A model generated the notes under the pieces. That model was not told the origin of the DNA and did no database searches. It saw only the letters and a list, made by a program, of their open reading frames with translations. The translations under genes and the position numbers were made by a program. A stretch of DNA of 64,000 bases from Streptomyces lucensis JCM 4490 (GTDB lineage Bacteria; Actinomycetota; Actinomycetes; Streptomycetales; Streptomycetaceae). Positions 7,323 to 15,399 of the stretch are shown here, piece by piece (within the stretch, counting starts at the first letter, position 1; each line of letters begins with the position of its first letter). The stretch lies in NCBI RefSeq assembly GCF_014650035.1, contig NZ_BMUE01000004.1, positions 124,001 through 188,000 on the forward strand. Reading direction: 5' to 3'.

Positions 7323-8573
7323 ATGCACGACGTACAGAAGCATGTTTCGGGACTGCGGCGCCTGGTGAAGCGAGGCCGGGAGCCGGTGGTCGTCCAGACG
7401 CTGCGGTCGGCCACGGCGGCGACGATCGCCTATGTCATCGCACTGCGCCTGAGTCCAGAACCGGCCCCGCTGACCGCGCCCCTGACCGCCCTGCTGGTCG
7501 TCCAGGTCACCTTCTACGCCACGCTCACCAACGGCATCCGCCGGGTGAACTCGGTGGTGGCCGGGGTGCTGGTCGCGATCGCCTTCAGCGTGCTCGTCGG
7601 ACTGACCTGGTGGAGCCTCGCGCTGCTGATCGTGGCCGCGCTGGGCGTGGGACACCTGGTGCGGGTCGACGAGTACGTGGCCGAGGTGGCGATCAGCGCC
7701 ATGCTGGTGCTCGGCGTGACCACCGTCGGGTTCACCGCGTGGGCCCGGATCGTGGAGACGCTGATCGGCGCGGTCGTCGGGACGGCCTGCAACCTGCTGC
7801 TCCCACCGCCGGTGTGGGTGGACAAGGCGGGCGAGTCGATCGAGGACCTGGCCCGCCGGGTACGGCAGCTGATGCTGCGCATGGGAGAGGAGGCCGCCGG
7901 CCGCATCCCCTGGGAGCTGGCGGCCGAGCGCCTGCACGAGGCGCGCCGGCTGGACCAGCACATCGCCCAGGTGGACGCGTCGCTGCGGCAGGCCGAGGAC
8001 AGTCTGCGGCTCAACCCGCGGGTCAGGGAGGGCCTGCTGCACCGGGTGGTGCTGCGCACCGGACTGGACACGCTGGAGATCTGCACGGTGGTGCTGCGGG
8101 TGCTGGCCCGTTCCTTCACGGACCTGGCCAAGGCCCGTGCGTCGCGGGAGTTGTTCCCGCCGAGGGTCGGGGCCGTCGTGGAGGAGCTGCTCTCCGAGAT
8201 CGCGGACGCGATCGTCAGCTTCGCGGTGCTGGTCACCACCCATCTGAGCGAGAACGCCGAGTCGGCGGAGGCGCGGCTCACCGCCGAGCTGCACACCGCG
8301 GCCGCCACCCGCGACCGGCTCGCCGAACTGCTCCGGGAGGAGGTCGGCGAGGACTGGGAGAACTGGCAGCTGCTGGGCGCCGTGCTGACCGAGGTGAACC
8401 GGATGATCGCCGAGCTCGACACCGAGCACCGCACCAGCCGCCTGCTGGAGGAACTGGACCGGGTGTCCCGCGAGCAGCGGGAGAAGCTACCGCGGATGAC
8501 CCGGCTCCGCGACCGCCTCGGCGTCCAGGAGGAGCTGTGGAACCGCGCCGGGTTCGGTGAGCGTTCTCGGTGA
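7323..8573 (+). CDS. FUSC family (aromatic acid exporter-like) membrane protein
   Basis: A 416-residue membrane protein. About six hydrophobic segments lie in residues 20-165 (for example TATIAYVIALRL and LLVVQVTFYATL), followed by a cytoplasmic helical domain rich in Glu, Arg and Leu. This half-size architecture matches the FUSC/ArAE group involved in export of aromatic or lipophilic compounds. The start ATG 7323 is chosen because upstream in-frame residues are not protein-like and the hydrophobic pattern begins about 20 residues later. The gap of 116 nt after the FBP gene allows its own promoter. Substrate is unknown. Confidence 0.85.
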   Translation: MHDVQKHVSGLRRLVKRGREPVVVQTLRSATAATIAYVIALRLSPEPAPLTAPLTALLVVQVTFYATLTNGIRRVNSVVAGVLVAIAFSVLVGLTWWSLALLIVAALGVGHLVRVDEYVAEVAISAMLVLGVTTVGFTAWARIVETLIGAVVGTACNLLLPPPVWVDKAGESIEDLARRVRQLMLRMGEEAAGRIPWELAAERLHEARRLDQHIAQVDASLRQAEDSLRLNPRVREGLLHRVVLRTGLDTLEICTVVLRVLARSFTDLAKARASRELFPPRVGAVVEELLSEIADAIVSFAVLVTTHLSENAESAEARLTAELHTAAATRDRLAELLREEVGEDWENWQLLGAVLTEVNRMIAELDTEHRTSRLLEELDRVSREQREKLPRMTRLRDRLGVQEELWNRAGFGERSR

Positions 8574-8619
8574 GGGAGGTGCCGGGACGGTCCGGCACGG
8601 AAAGCGAGGGGGTGGTCGG

Positions 8620-9723
8620 ATGACCGGCAGCGCCGTACGGATCGACGGGAACACGCTGCGGCTGCCGGGCGGGGTGGCGGTGCGGTTCGTGCGCACGCTG
8701 CGGCTGCCCGAGACGGGCACGCATCCGCTGCCGCCGGGGCTGGGCGAGTTCCCGGTCCGCCGGGTCGCCGACTACGCCGGCACGGTGCCCGCGGAGTGGC
8801 TGGCCCGGGGTGGCGTGATGCTGCCGGTGTATCTCCGCGAGGCGATGTGGCTGAGTTTCACCGGCACGACGGAGCCGGCCGCGCTCCAGGTCGGGGTGGG
8901 CAAGGTGTGCGCGGTGTCCGGCAAGCCGTGGAGCGGCCGGCTCGCCCGGCGCCCGCAGAACTACGTGGTGCTGCCCCGGCAGCCCTGGCTGGACGGCATC
9001 AACTCGGGGAAGGGGACGGTCCGTCAGTTCGTCGCCGTGCCCCTCGGGCTGGGCGCGACCGTGGAGGGCCAGGTCACCGGCGAGGAGGTGTGGGGCGGCG
9101 TCCAGCTCCAGTCGTTCCCCCTGCGCGAGGACCTGCTCGCCGAGTGGCGGCGCCAGGAGCGGGAGCGCCTGGAGCGGGAGCGCCTGGCACGGCAACGGCA
9201 GGCCCAGAGCTGGGCCGCCGGGTCCGCCGGCGGCTACGGTGCGGCCCCGCCGATGATGGCCGCGCCCGGCGCGGCGATGCCGATGGCGGCCGCCCCCGGC
9301 TCGCCCCCGCCGGCGCCCGGCGCGGCGCCCCGGCGGCGCGCCGCTGCCATGGGCCTGGGCGTCGGCGGCTCGATGCGGCAGGAGGTCTACCGGGACGACC
9401 GGCCGCTGAAGGACTGGTCGAAGGAGCCCGCGGGGCGGGTCTTCGTGCATCTGGTGACGCCGCCGGAGTGGCGCCGCATCACGGGCGAGGCTCCCCCGCC
9501 CTCCCCGGTGGACCGGGCGGCGTACACGCGGGCCGGACTGCCCTGGTACGACTACTACGACGCGGACGCCGAGGACCTCTCCCCCACGGACACCCTGCGA
9601 ACGGTCAAGCCGGTCGGCGACTGGCTCGGGGACGACGTCGACCCGTGGCAGGCGCCGGCTCCCGGTCAGGTGGCCCCGCTCAAGGACGCGCCGGGCAAGC
9701 CGGTCGAGGACGGGGAGTGGTAG
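8620..9723 (+). CDS. Conserved protein of unknown function with charged and Ala/Pro/Met-rich linker
   Basis: A 367-residue protein with no family I can name. Residues 1-175 form a compact, conserved-looking domain with REAMWLSF, GKVCAVSGKPW and QPWLDGI segments. A highly charged helix of Arg/Glu repeats (about 178-200) and a low-complexity Ala-Met-Pro-Gly stretch (about 200-255) link it to a second part containing MRQEVYRDD and LPWYDYYD. No signal peptide or membrane segment. The start at 8620 (MTGSAV) is favoured over 8557, which overlaps the FUSC gene, because AAGCGAGGGGG lies upstream. The 46-nt gap suggests co-transcription with the FUSC gene. Confidence 0.75.
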   Translation: MTGSAVRIDGNTLRLPGGVAVRFVRTLRLPETGTHPLPPGLGEFPVRRVADYAGTVPAEWLARGGVMLPVYLREAMWLSFTGTTEPAALQVGVGKVCAVSGKPWSGRLARRPQNYVVLPRQPWLDGINSGKGTVRQFVAVPLGLGATVEGQVTGEEVWGGVQLQSFPLREDLLAEWRRQERERLERERLARQRQAQSWAAGSAGGYGAAPPMMAAPGAAMPMAAAPGSPPPAPGAAPRRRAAAMGLGVGGSMRQEVYRDDRPLKDWSKEPAGRVFVHLVTPPEWRRITGEAPPPSPVDRAAYTRAGLPWYDYYDADAEDLSPTDTLRTVKPVGDWLGDDVDPWQAPAPGQVAPLKDAPGKPVEDGEW

Positions 9724-9835
9724 ACCGCTCCCCGGTCGCGGCCCGCACGACGGGCTCCGCCCGGCTTGCCCCGGACGGTGGCCCCGGGCCAAGGTGACTG
9801 GCACGGACGGGGCGAGCGACGACCTGGGGTGCGGC

Positions 9836-11023
9836 ATGGACACGGAGGCGCGAGGCGGCTGGACCAGGCGCCGGTTCGTGGGGGCCGCCGCCGGCGCGGC
9901 GGCCGTGGTGGCGGTGCCGTCCCCGGCGGCACCGCCGGCGGGCACGCCCCCGGTGCGGGCTCCGCGCGCCTCCCTGCCGCCCCGTGGGCCGTCCGGTCCG
10001 CGTCCGCTCTACCTCGGCACCTACACCTCCGCCGACGGTGGCGGCGCCGGCATCGGCCTGGCGGCGTACGATCCGCGGACGGGCGGGATCACCGGCTCCG
10101 GCACGCTGCTCGGGGTGCCCGACCCGTCGTACCTGGCCGTGCATCCGGACGGCCGGACGCTGTACGCGGTGGACGAACGCGAGGACGGTGGCGTGACCGC
10201 CGTACGCCTCGCCGACCGGCGGGTCCTCGGCACCCGGAGCACGGGCGGCTCGGGGCCCTGCCACCTGTCGGTGCACCCCGGCGGGCGCTGGCTGCTGAGC
10301 GCGAACTACGGGTCGGGGAGCGTCGCCGTGCACCCGATCGGCCCCACCGGCGCCCTCGGGGACCGCACGGACCTGGTCGTACACCGCTCCCCGCGCCCCG
10401 GGCCGGGCCAACAGGGGCCGCACGCCCACCAGTTCGTCACCAGCCCCGACGGCGGTCACGTCCTCGCCGTCGACCTGGGCACCGACACCGTGTACACCTA
10501 CCGCCTCGATCCGGGCCGGGGCACGTTCACCGAGGTGGCGCGGGCGCACACCCGGCCCGGCGCGGGACCGCGGCACCTCTCCTTCCATCCGGACGGCCGG
10601 TACGCGTACCTGGCCAACGAGGTGGACGACTCGGTCGCCGTCTGCGCCTACGACCCCGGATCCGGCCGGCTGACAGTCGGGGAGCCGCAGCCGACGGGTT
10701 CGGACGGCGGCACCAACTACCCGGCGCAGTTGCTGGTGACGGCGAACGGGGCGTACGCCTTCCTGGCCAACCGGGGCCACAACAGCCTGGCGCGGTACGC
10801 GGTCGAGGAGGGCGGCTCCCGGCTGCGGCTGCTCGGCACCGTGCCGGTGGGCGGGGACTTCCCGCGGCAGATCGCGTTCTCGCCCGACGGCGGGCTGCTG
10901 TTCGCGGCCAACCAGCGCTCGGGGACGGTCAGCGTCTTCCACGTCGATCCCGGACGTGGCGAACTGCACCCGGCCGGCGAGGCGTTCGCGTCACCGGTCG
11001 CCGTCTGCGCGCTGCCGCTGTAG
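9836..11023 (+). CDS. Tat-exported lactonase family beta-propeller protein
   Basis: Lactonase of the seven-bladed 6-phosphogluconolactonase-like family (PF10282 type), 395 residues from this start. TRRRFVG and a following alanine-rich hydrophobic stretch form a twin-arginine signal peptide, so the protein is exported folded. Repeated blades are visible: SYLAVHPDGRTLYAVDE, CHLSVHPGGRWLLSANY, RHLSFHPDGRYAYLANE and RQIAFSPDGGLLFAANQ. Such proteins hydrolyse sugar or other lactones outside the cytoplasm; the exact substrate is not readable. The ATG 9836 places the Arg pair near the N-terminus; GTG 9794 is an alternative. Its end overlaps the convergent DUF2470 gene by 33 nt. Confidence 0.88.
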   Translation: MDTEARGGWTRRRFVGAAAGAAAVVAVPSPAAPPAGTPPVRAPRASLPPRGPSGPRPLYLGTYTSADGGGAGIGLAAYDPRTGGITGSGTLLGVPDPSYLAVHPDGRTLYAVDEREDGGVTAVRLADRRVLGTRSTGGSGPCHLSVHPGGRWLLSANYGSGSVAVHPIGPTGALGDRTDLVVHRSPRPGPGQQGPHAHQFVTSPDGGHVLAVDLGTDTVYTYRLDPGRGTFTEVARAHTRPGAGPRHLSFHPDGRYAYLANEVDDSVAVCAYDPGSGRLTVGEPQPTGSDGGTNYPAQLLVTANGAYAFLANRGHNSLARYAVEEGGSRLRLLGTVPVGGDFPRQIAFSPDGGLLFAANQRSGTVSVFHVDPGRGELHPAGEAFASPVAVCALPL

Positions 11024-11713
11024 GGCGCGGGGGCAGGCGGCCCCGGCCTGGGTCAGCAGGACGTGCACGCGCTCGGTCAGCTGCGCGACGTCGTCGGCGG
11101 GCGCGTGGAAGGGCAGCCGCACGTCACCGTGGGCGCGGGCGCGTTCGACACGCAGGGTCAGTCCGTGCCGGTCGACGGCGAGGGGCGCCACCCGGGTGGC
11201 GGCGTGCAGGCTCTCCGGCCGTACCAGGCGGGTCAGCCGTTCGACGGCGTCCGGGTGGGCGTCGGCGAGGTGGGTGAGCAGCCGGGGCTCGGCCTCGGCG
11301 AGCGGGTCGGGCCGGGCGGCGGTGAACTCGTCGAGGTCGACGACCACGGACCCGGAGGACTGCCGGAGCACCACCCGGGCGGGCCGCAGGAGCAGAGCGT
11401 CCCCGCACCTCAGAAGCGGGCCGGAGAGCCAGAGCCGGGCGCGGATGCGGCTGCGCACCGGGACGGGGGCCACGTCGGCGAACTCAAGCAGGGCCGGTGG
11501 CTCCTGGCGCGGGGCGCGCAGGGCCGCGGCGAACAGGGCGCTGTCCTCGGGCACCGTCAGCCGTACCTCGCCGGCGCCGGTCACGGTGTGCGCGCCGGCG
11601 TACTCCTCGCGGGCGCCGTCGGCGGTCACCGCGCACGACCACGCGGTGGCCAGTACGGACCGGGCCCGCTGCGCCGCGCCGGGTGCGGCCGTCCATTCCT
11701 GCGTGTCACCCAT
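10991..11713 (-). CDS. DUF2470 domain protein, iron-regulated, haem-utilisation-like
   Basis: A 240-residue protein with a split-barrel-like N-terminal half and a C-terminal DUF2470-type region (LLTHLADAHPDAVERLTRLV, then LRVERARAHGDVRLPF), an arrangement found in HugZ-related haem oxygenase-like proteins. An iron box at 11729-11747 sits 16 nt upstream of the start, indicating derepression in low iron. The CTCC-type ribosome site GGAGGTCTCC precedes the ATG at 11713. A role in haem iron use or siderophore-related metabolism is inferred. It overlaps the end of the lactonase gene by 33 nt in a tail-to-tail arrangement. Confidence 0.85.
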   Translation of the reverse strand: MGDTQEWTAAPGAAQRARSVLATAWSCAVTADGAREEYAGAHTVTGAGEVRLTVPEDSALFAAALRAPRQEPPALLEFADVAPVPVRSRIRARLWLSGPLLRCGDALLLRPARVVLRQSSGSVVVDLDEFTAARPDPLAEAEPRLLTHLADAHPDAVERLTRLVRPESLHAATRVAPLAVDRHGLTLRVERARAHGDVRLPFHAPADDVAQLTERVHVLLTQAGAACPRALQRQRADGDR

Positions 11714-11728
11714 CCGGAGACCTCCTCT

Positions 11729-11747
11729 TTAGGTAAGGCTTGCCTAA
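11729..11747 (-). promoter_or_regulatory. Iron box (IdeR/DmdR1-type operator)
   Basis: TTAGGTAAGGCTTGCCTAA, a 19-bp palindrome matching the actinobacterial iron-box consensus TTAGGTTAGGCTCACCTAA in 15 of 19 positions. It lies immediately upstream of the DUF2470 gene, where ferric-form DmdR1/IdeR would block transcription in iron-replete cells. Confidence 0.85.
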
Positions 11748-11816
11748 CCTATAGGAGTTCCGGGCGCACGCCAACCACGCCCCGGGCACGGGGTGGGGGG
11801 CTCGGTCACCCGGAGG

Positions 11817-12422
11817 TCAGGCGAGGACGCCCAGCAGCGCCCGGGCGCACAGGTCCCGCACCTGCTCGCGCGTCAGGTCGTCCCCGCGCAGCCACTCCAG
11901 GCAGACGGCCGTCGTGAACGCGAGCCAGCCGCGCACGGCCAGCCGCACCTGCGGGGCGCCCTGGAAGGCCGGCCCGAACTCGGGGTCCGCCGCGAGCGCG
12001 GCCAGGATCTGCTGTTCCTGGGCGGCCAGCGCCCGCTGGTAGACGCGCCGTACGGCCTGGTCGCCGGCCGCGTCCGCCCGGTGGAAGGCGCGGAAGCCGT
12101 GGGCGTGCGCCTGCACGTAGCCGAGGTAGGTGTCGAGTCCGGCGGTGAGCTGCTCGCGGACCGGCACCCCGGGCACGGCCGCCGTCATGCGCAGCATCCG
12201 CTCGCTCTCCCGCTCCACGACCGCGGCGAAGAAGTCCCGCTTGGTCGGGAAGTAGTGGTAGAGCAGCCCGCGCGAGACTCCGGCGATCTCCGCGACCCGC
12301 TCGATGCGCACCTCGTCGTAGGGGCTCTCCGAGAAGAGCTTCGCGCCGACCGACAGCAGCTGCTCACGGCGCTCCCCGGTGCTCAGTCTGCGCCGGGCGC
12401 GCTCCCCCTGGTTCGCGGGCAT
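11817..12422 (-). CDS. TetR family transcriptional regulator
   Basis: A 201-residue TetR-type repressor. The helix-turn-helix spans about residues 35-60 with RIERVAEIAGVSRGLLYHYF and PTKRDFFAAVV following, the classic TetR signature. The C-terminal half is an all-helical ligand pocket of the TetR_C type. It is divergent from the P450 gene across 121 nt that hold a 6-4-6 palindrome, so it very likely represses the P450 and itself, probably released by a fatty acid or xenobiotic. Start ATG at 12422. Confidence 0.92.
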   Translation of the reverse strand: MPANQGERARRRLSTGERREQLLSVGAKLFSESPYDEVRIERVAEIAGVSRGLLYHYFPTKRDFFAAVVERESERMLRMTAAVPGVPVREQLTAGLDTYLGYVQAHAHGFRAFHRADAAGDQAVRRVYQRALAAQEQQILAALAADPEFGPAFQGAPQVRLAVRGWLAFTTAVCLEWLRGDDLTREQVRDLCARALLGVLA

Positions 12423-12441
12423 GCGGTCACTTTACTTGACG

Positions 12442-12457
12442 CCGGTTCAACAACCGG
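12442..12457. promoter_or_regulatory. Palindromic operator in TetR/P450 gap
   Basis: CCGGTT-CAAC-AACCGG at 12442-12457. It overlaps a plausible plus-strand promoter (TTGACG at 12437-12442, CACACT about 17 nt later) serving the P450 gene, and the motif GGTTCAAC recurs at about 12508. TetR binding here would occlude RNA polymerase. Confidence 0.55.
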
Positions 12458-12543
12458 ACCACACTGGAAGCCGTTATTGAACGCACGTACAACACGCGCT
12501 CGTCACAGGTTCAACGGTCCGCTGGATCAAGGGAGATCGCGTC

Positions 12544-14193
12544 ATGGATCGCGTCATGGCGGAGGCGACGGAGACCGGACTGCCGAAGGGCTTCCGCGGC
12601 GCCGAGCAGGGCTGGCCCGAGCTGCACCGCATCCCGCACCCTCCGCGCCGGGTCCCCCTGCTCGGTGATGTGCTCGGCGCCGACCGGCACCGGCCGCTGC
12701 AGGACTCGATGCGCTTCGCGCGCGAGCTGGGCCCCGTCTTCCGGCGCCGGGCCTTCGGCAAGGAGTTCGTCTTCGTGTGGGGGGCGGGACTCGTCGCCGA
12801 CCTCGCCGACGAGTCGCGGTTCGCCAAGCACGTGGGGCTGGGCGTCGCCAACCTGCGCCCCGTCGCCGGGGACGGCCTGTTCACCGCCTACAACCACGAG
12901 CCCAACTGGCAGCTGGCCCACGACGTCCTGGCGCCCGGGTTCAGCCGGGAGGCCATGGAGGGCTACCACACGATGATGCTGGCGGTCGCCGACCGGCTGA
13001 CCGGCCACTGGGACCGGGAGGCCGCGGCCGGACGCACCGTGGACGTGCCCGGGGACATGACCAAACTGACCCTGGAGACCATCGCCCGCACCGGTTTCGG
13101 GCACGACTTCGGCTCCTTCGAGCGGGACCGGCCGCACCCCTTCGTCACCGCGATGGTCGGCACGCTGACCTACGCCCAGCGGCTCAACAGCGTGCCGGGG
13201 CCGCTGGCTCCGCTGCTCCTGCGGACCGCCGCCCGGCGAAACGCCGCCGACATCGCGTACCTGAACCGCACGGTCGACGACCTGGTCGCGCTCCGGCGCC
13301 GCTCCGGCGGCGGCGACGGCGACCTGCTGGACCGGATGCTGGAGACGGCCCACCCGGTGACCGGCGAGCGGCTGTCGGCGGCCAACGTCCGCAAGCAGGT
13401 GATCACCTTCCTGGTGGCGGGCCACGAGACCACCTCTGGCGCGCTCTCCTTCGCCCTGTACTACCTCGCCCGGCACCCCGAGATCGCCGCCCGGGCCCGC
13501 GCCGAGGTGGACCGCGTCTGGGGCGACACCCCGCGGCCCGGCTACGACCAGGTCGCCAAGCTGCGCTACGTCCGCCGGGTGCTGGACGAGTCGCTGCGGC
13601 TCTGGCCGACCGCACCCGCCTTCGCCCGCGAGGCCCGGCACGACACGGTGCTCGCGGGCGAACATCCGATGCGCCGGGGCGCATGGGCCCTGGTGCTGAC
13701 GCCGATGCTGCACCGGGATCCGGAGGTGTGGGGCGAGGACGCCGAGCGGTTCGACCCCGGCCGGTTCGAGGCCGGGGCGGTGCGGGCGCGGCCCCCGCAC
13801 ATCTTCAAGCCGTTCGGGACCGGCGCGCGGGCCTGCATCGGCCGCCAGTTCGCGCTGCACGAGGCGACCCTGGTCCTCGGGCTGCTGCTGCGGCGCTACG
13901 ACCTGCGGGCCGACCCCGCCTACCGGCTGACCGTCACCGAACGGCTGACGGTGATGCCGGAGGGACTGAGGCTGGGCCTGGACCGGCGCCCCGCACCGGC
14001 CACCGGAGCGGCGGGGCGGGACCTCGCGGAACCGGCGGGGTCCGGCCGGGCACCGGCCGCCGGCTCCGAGCCGGAACGCGGCGCAGGCCCGGGAGGCCGC
14101 TGCCCGGCCGGCGCCCGGACCGCGCCGGCGCCGCTCCCGGACGACGCCGCCGAACCGCCCGCCCGGTGTCCAGCGCACCGGTCGGGCGACTGA
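12544..14193 (+). CDS. Cytochrome P450, CYP102-like haem domain without reductase
   Basis: P450 monooxygenase of 549 residues. The oxygen-activation helix AGHETTS is at 292-298, the ExxR pair at Glu349/Arg352, and the haem-binding loop FGTGARACIG holds Cys431. The N-terminal sequence and HETTSGALSFAL resemble CYP102 (P450 BM3) fatty-acid hydroxylases, but no FAD/FMN reductase domain follows, so it needs separate redox partners. After about residue 475 comes a Pro/Ala/Gly/Arg-rich, disordered tail whose DNA resembles the repeats downstream. The divergent TetR gene probably controls it. Start ATG 12544 follows AAGGGAG. Confidence 0.9.
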   Translation: MDRVMAEATETGLPKGFRGAEQGWPELHRIPHPPRRVPLLGDVLGADRHRPLQDSMRFARELGPVFRRRAFGKEFVFVWGAGLVADLADESRFAKHVGLGVANLRPVAGDGLFTAYNHEPNWQLAHDVLAPGFSREAMEGYHTMMLAVADRLTGHWDREAAAGRTVDVPGDMTKLTLETIARTGFGHDFGSFERDRPHPFVTAMVGTLTYAQRLNSVPGPLAPLLLRTAARRNAADIAYLNRTVDDLVALRRRSGGGDGDLLDRMLETAHPVTGERLSAANVRKQVITFLVAGHETTSGALSFALYYLARHPEIAARARAEVDRVWGDTPRPGYDQVAKLRYVRRVLDESLRLWPTAPAFAREARHDTVLAGEHPMRRGAWALVLTPMLHRDPEVWGEDAERFDPGRFEAGAVRARPPHIFKPFGTGARACIGRQFALHEATLVLGLLLRRYDLRADPAYRLTVTERLTVMPEGLRLGLDRRPAPATGAAGRDLAEPAGSGRAPAAGSEPERGAGPGGRCPAGARTAPAPLPDDAAEPPARCPAHRSGD

Positions 14194-14277
14194 CCGACGC
14201 GGCCGGGCGCCCGCGCCGCCACCCGGACCGCACCGGAGCCCGACTCAAGACCGAACGCGGCTGGGGCTCGGCTGGGC

Positions 14278-14603
14278 GGCTGCCCTGGTGGTGTGCGCCG
14301 TGGCCGTCGCGGACGGCGATCCCGGGGGCAGGCGCCGCCTGCCCAGTGCGCCGGGCGGACGACCGACCCCGGCGGCCGGCGCCGAATCTGCCCCTGGCCG
14401 CACCGGAGCCCGGCTCGGGACCGAAGTCCGACGCGCGGCCGGAACACGGCCCGGAGCCGTAGCCCGGCCGGCGGCAGGCACTCGGCTCGGGCTCGGGAGG
14501 AAGGCTGCCCGGCCGGTGCGCGCCGTGGTCGTCGCGGACGCCGATCTCGGGGTCAGGCGGCCCCTGTCCAGTGGGCCGGGCGGGCGACCGACCCCGGCAG
14601 CCG
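14278..14603. repeat. Degenerate tandem duplication linking P450 and pentapeptide genes
   Basis: Two recognisable copies of an about 104-bp segment lie at 14278-14380 and 14500-14603, sharing blocks such as GCGCGCCGTGG, CGTCGCGGACG, CCAGTG-G-CCGGGCGG and CGACCGACCCCGGC. Their 5' flanks also match (CACCGGAGCCCG at 14230 and 14401). A weaker third copy of the 3' part overlaps the P450 tail at about 14166-14206. No convincing gene lies between 14194 and 14552, so this gap of about 360 nt appears to be repeat DNA. The last copy encodes the final residues of the pentapeptide protein. Confidence 0.55.
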
Positions 14604-15389
14604 GGTGCCAGCGCTGCCCCTGGCCGCGTTCACCTGCGGCTGGGTGAGGAAGAAGGCGCCGGTCAGGTCGGCGCCGGTCAGGTCGGCGTCCCTCAGGTCC
14701 GCACCGATCATGTCCGCGCCGCGCAGGTCGGCCCCGGTGAGATCGGCGGCGATGAGGCAGGCGCCGCGCAGGCTCGCCCCGCGCAGGTCGGCGCCCCTGA
14801 GCCGGGCTCCCACCAGATCGGCGCCCCGGCGCTCTTTCCCCTTGCCCTTCTTCCCGACGCCGGCCCGGGCCAGCTCGCTGGTGCGCAGCAGGAGCACGTT
14901 GACCTCCTGCCGGTGCGCCGCCACGTCCAGCGCGGCCAGCTCCTCGGGGGTCTGCCGGGTGAGCCGCTCGGTCTCCTCCAGTGCCCGCCGCAGATCGGCG
15001 TGGACCGGCCGGGCGGCGGGCAGGCCCAGCGCCTCCGTCAGGTACCGCAGCAGCTCGTGCAGTTGCCGTACCACCGGGAACACGTCGAACATCCGCCGGG
15101 CCCGCTCCTCGGAACCGCCGCGCCAGTCCTGGCCGCCGAAGGTGACCTGCGAGACCTTCTGGCCGGCGCCGAAGCAGTCGTAGACCGTGCAGCCGGCGTA
15201 GCCCTTGTCGCGCAGGCGGGCGTGGATGCCGCAGCGGTGGTCGCCCTGGAGGTTCGGGCACGGCCTGCCCGCGGGCTTGTCCGCCGCGAAGTCGGCGGAG
15301 CGCGCGAAGGGCAGGGCGACACAGCACAGGCCGAAGCACTGGGCGCAGTCGCCGCGCAGGTCGGAGAGGTCGGGGGTGTGGTCCGGCAT
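14553..15389 (-). CDS. Pentapeptide-repeat protein with N-terminal cysteine-rich domain
   Basis: A 278-residue protein. The N-terminal 90 residues carry many cysteines (CAQCFGLCC, then CGIHARLRDKGYAGC and CFGAG), arranged like a metal or Fe-S binding module. A helical middle follows, then a basic GKKGKGKERR linker. Residues about 188-250 are pentapeptide repeats of the A(D/N)LxG type (GADLVGARLRGADLRGASL and so on), which fold as a right-handed quadrilateral helix. The molecular role is unknown; some pentapeptide proteins mimic DNA. The extreme C-terminus lies in the duplicated DNA segment. Confidence 0.88.
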   Translation of the reverse strand: MPDHTPDLSDLRGDCAQCFGLCCVALPFARSADFAADKPAGRPCPNLQGDHRCGIHARLRDKGYAGCTVYDCFGAGQKVSQVTFGGQDWRGGSEERARRMFDVFPVVRQLHELLRYLTEALGLPAARPVHADLRRALEETERLTRQTPEELAALDVAAHRQEVNVLLLRTSELARAGVGKKGKGKERRGADLVGARLRGADLRGASLRGACLIAADLTGADLRGADMIGADLRDADLTGADLTGAFFLTQPQVNAARGSAGTRLPGSVARPAHWTGAA

Positions 15390-15399
15390 GGGGTCCAGC

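Noticed and set aside
5385..8573. 1062-residue plus-strand open frame
   Set aside because: It runs antisense through the ROK gene and only its end is real, as the FUSC gene from 7323; the rest is a shadow caused by high GC.
12544..14193. Self-sufficient P450 BM3-type fusion
   Set aside because: No FMN/FAD reductase domain follows the haem domain; the tail is low-complexity.
14194..14552. Protein gene between the P450 and pentapeptide genes
   Set aside because: All frames there are Arg/Pro/Gly-rich and follow the tandem repeat; no ribosome site or conserved motif was found.
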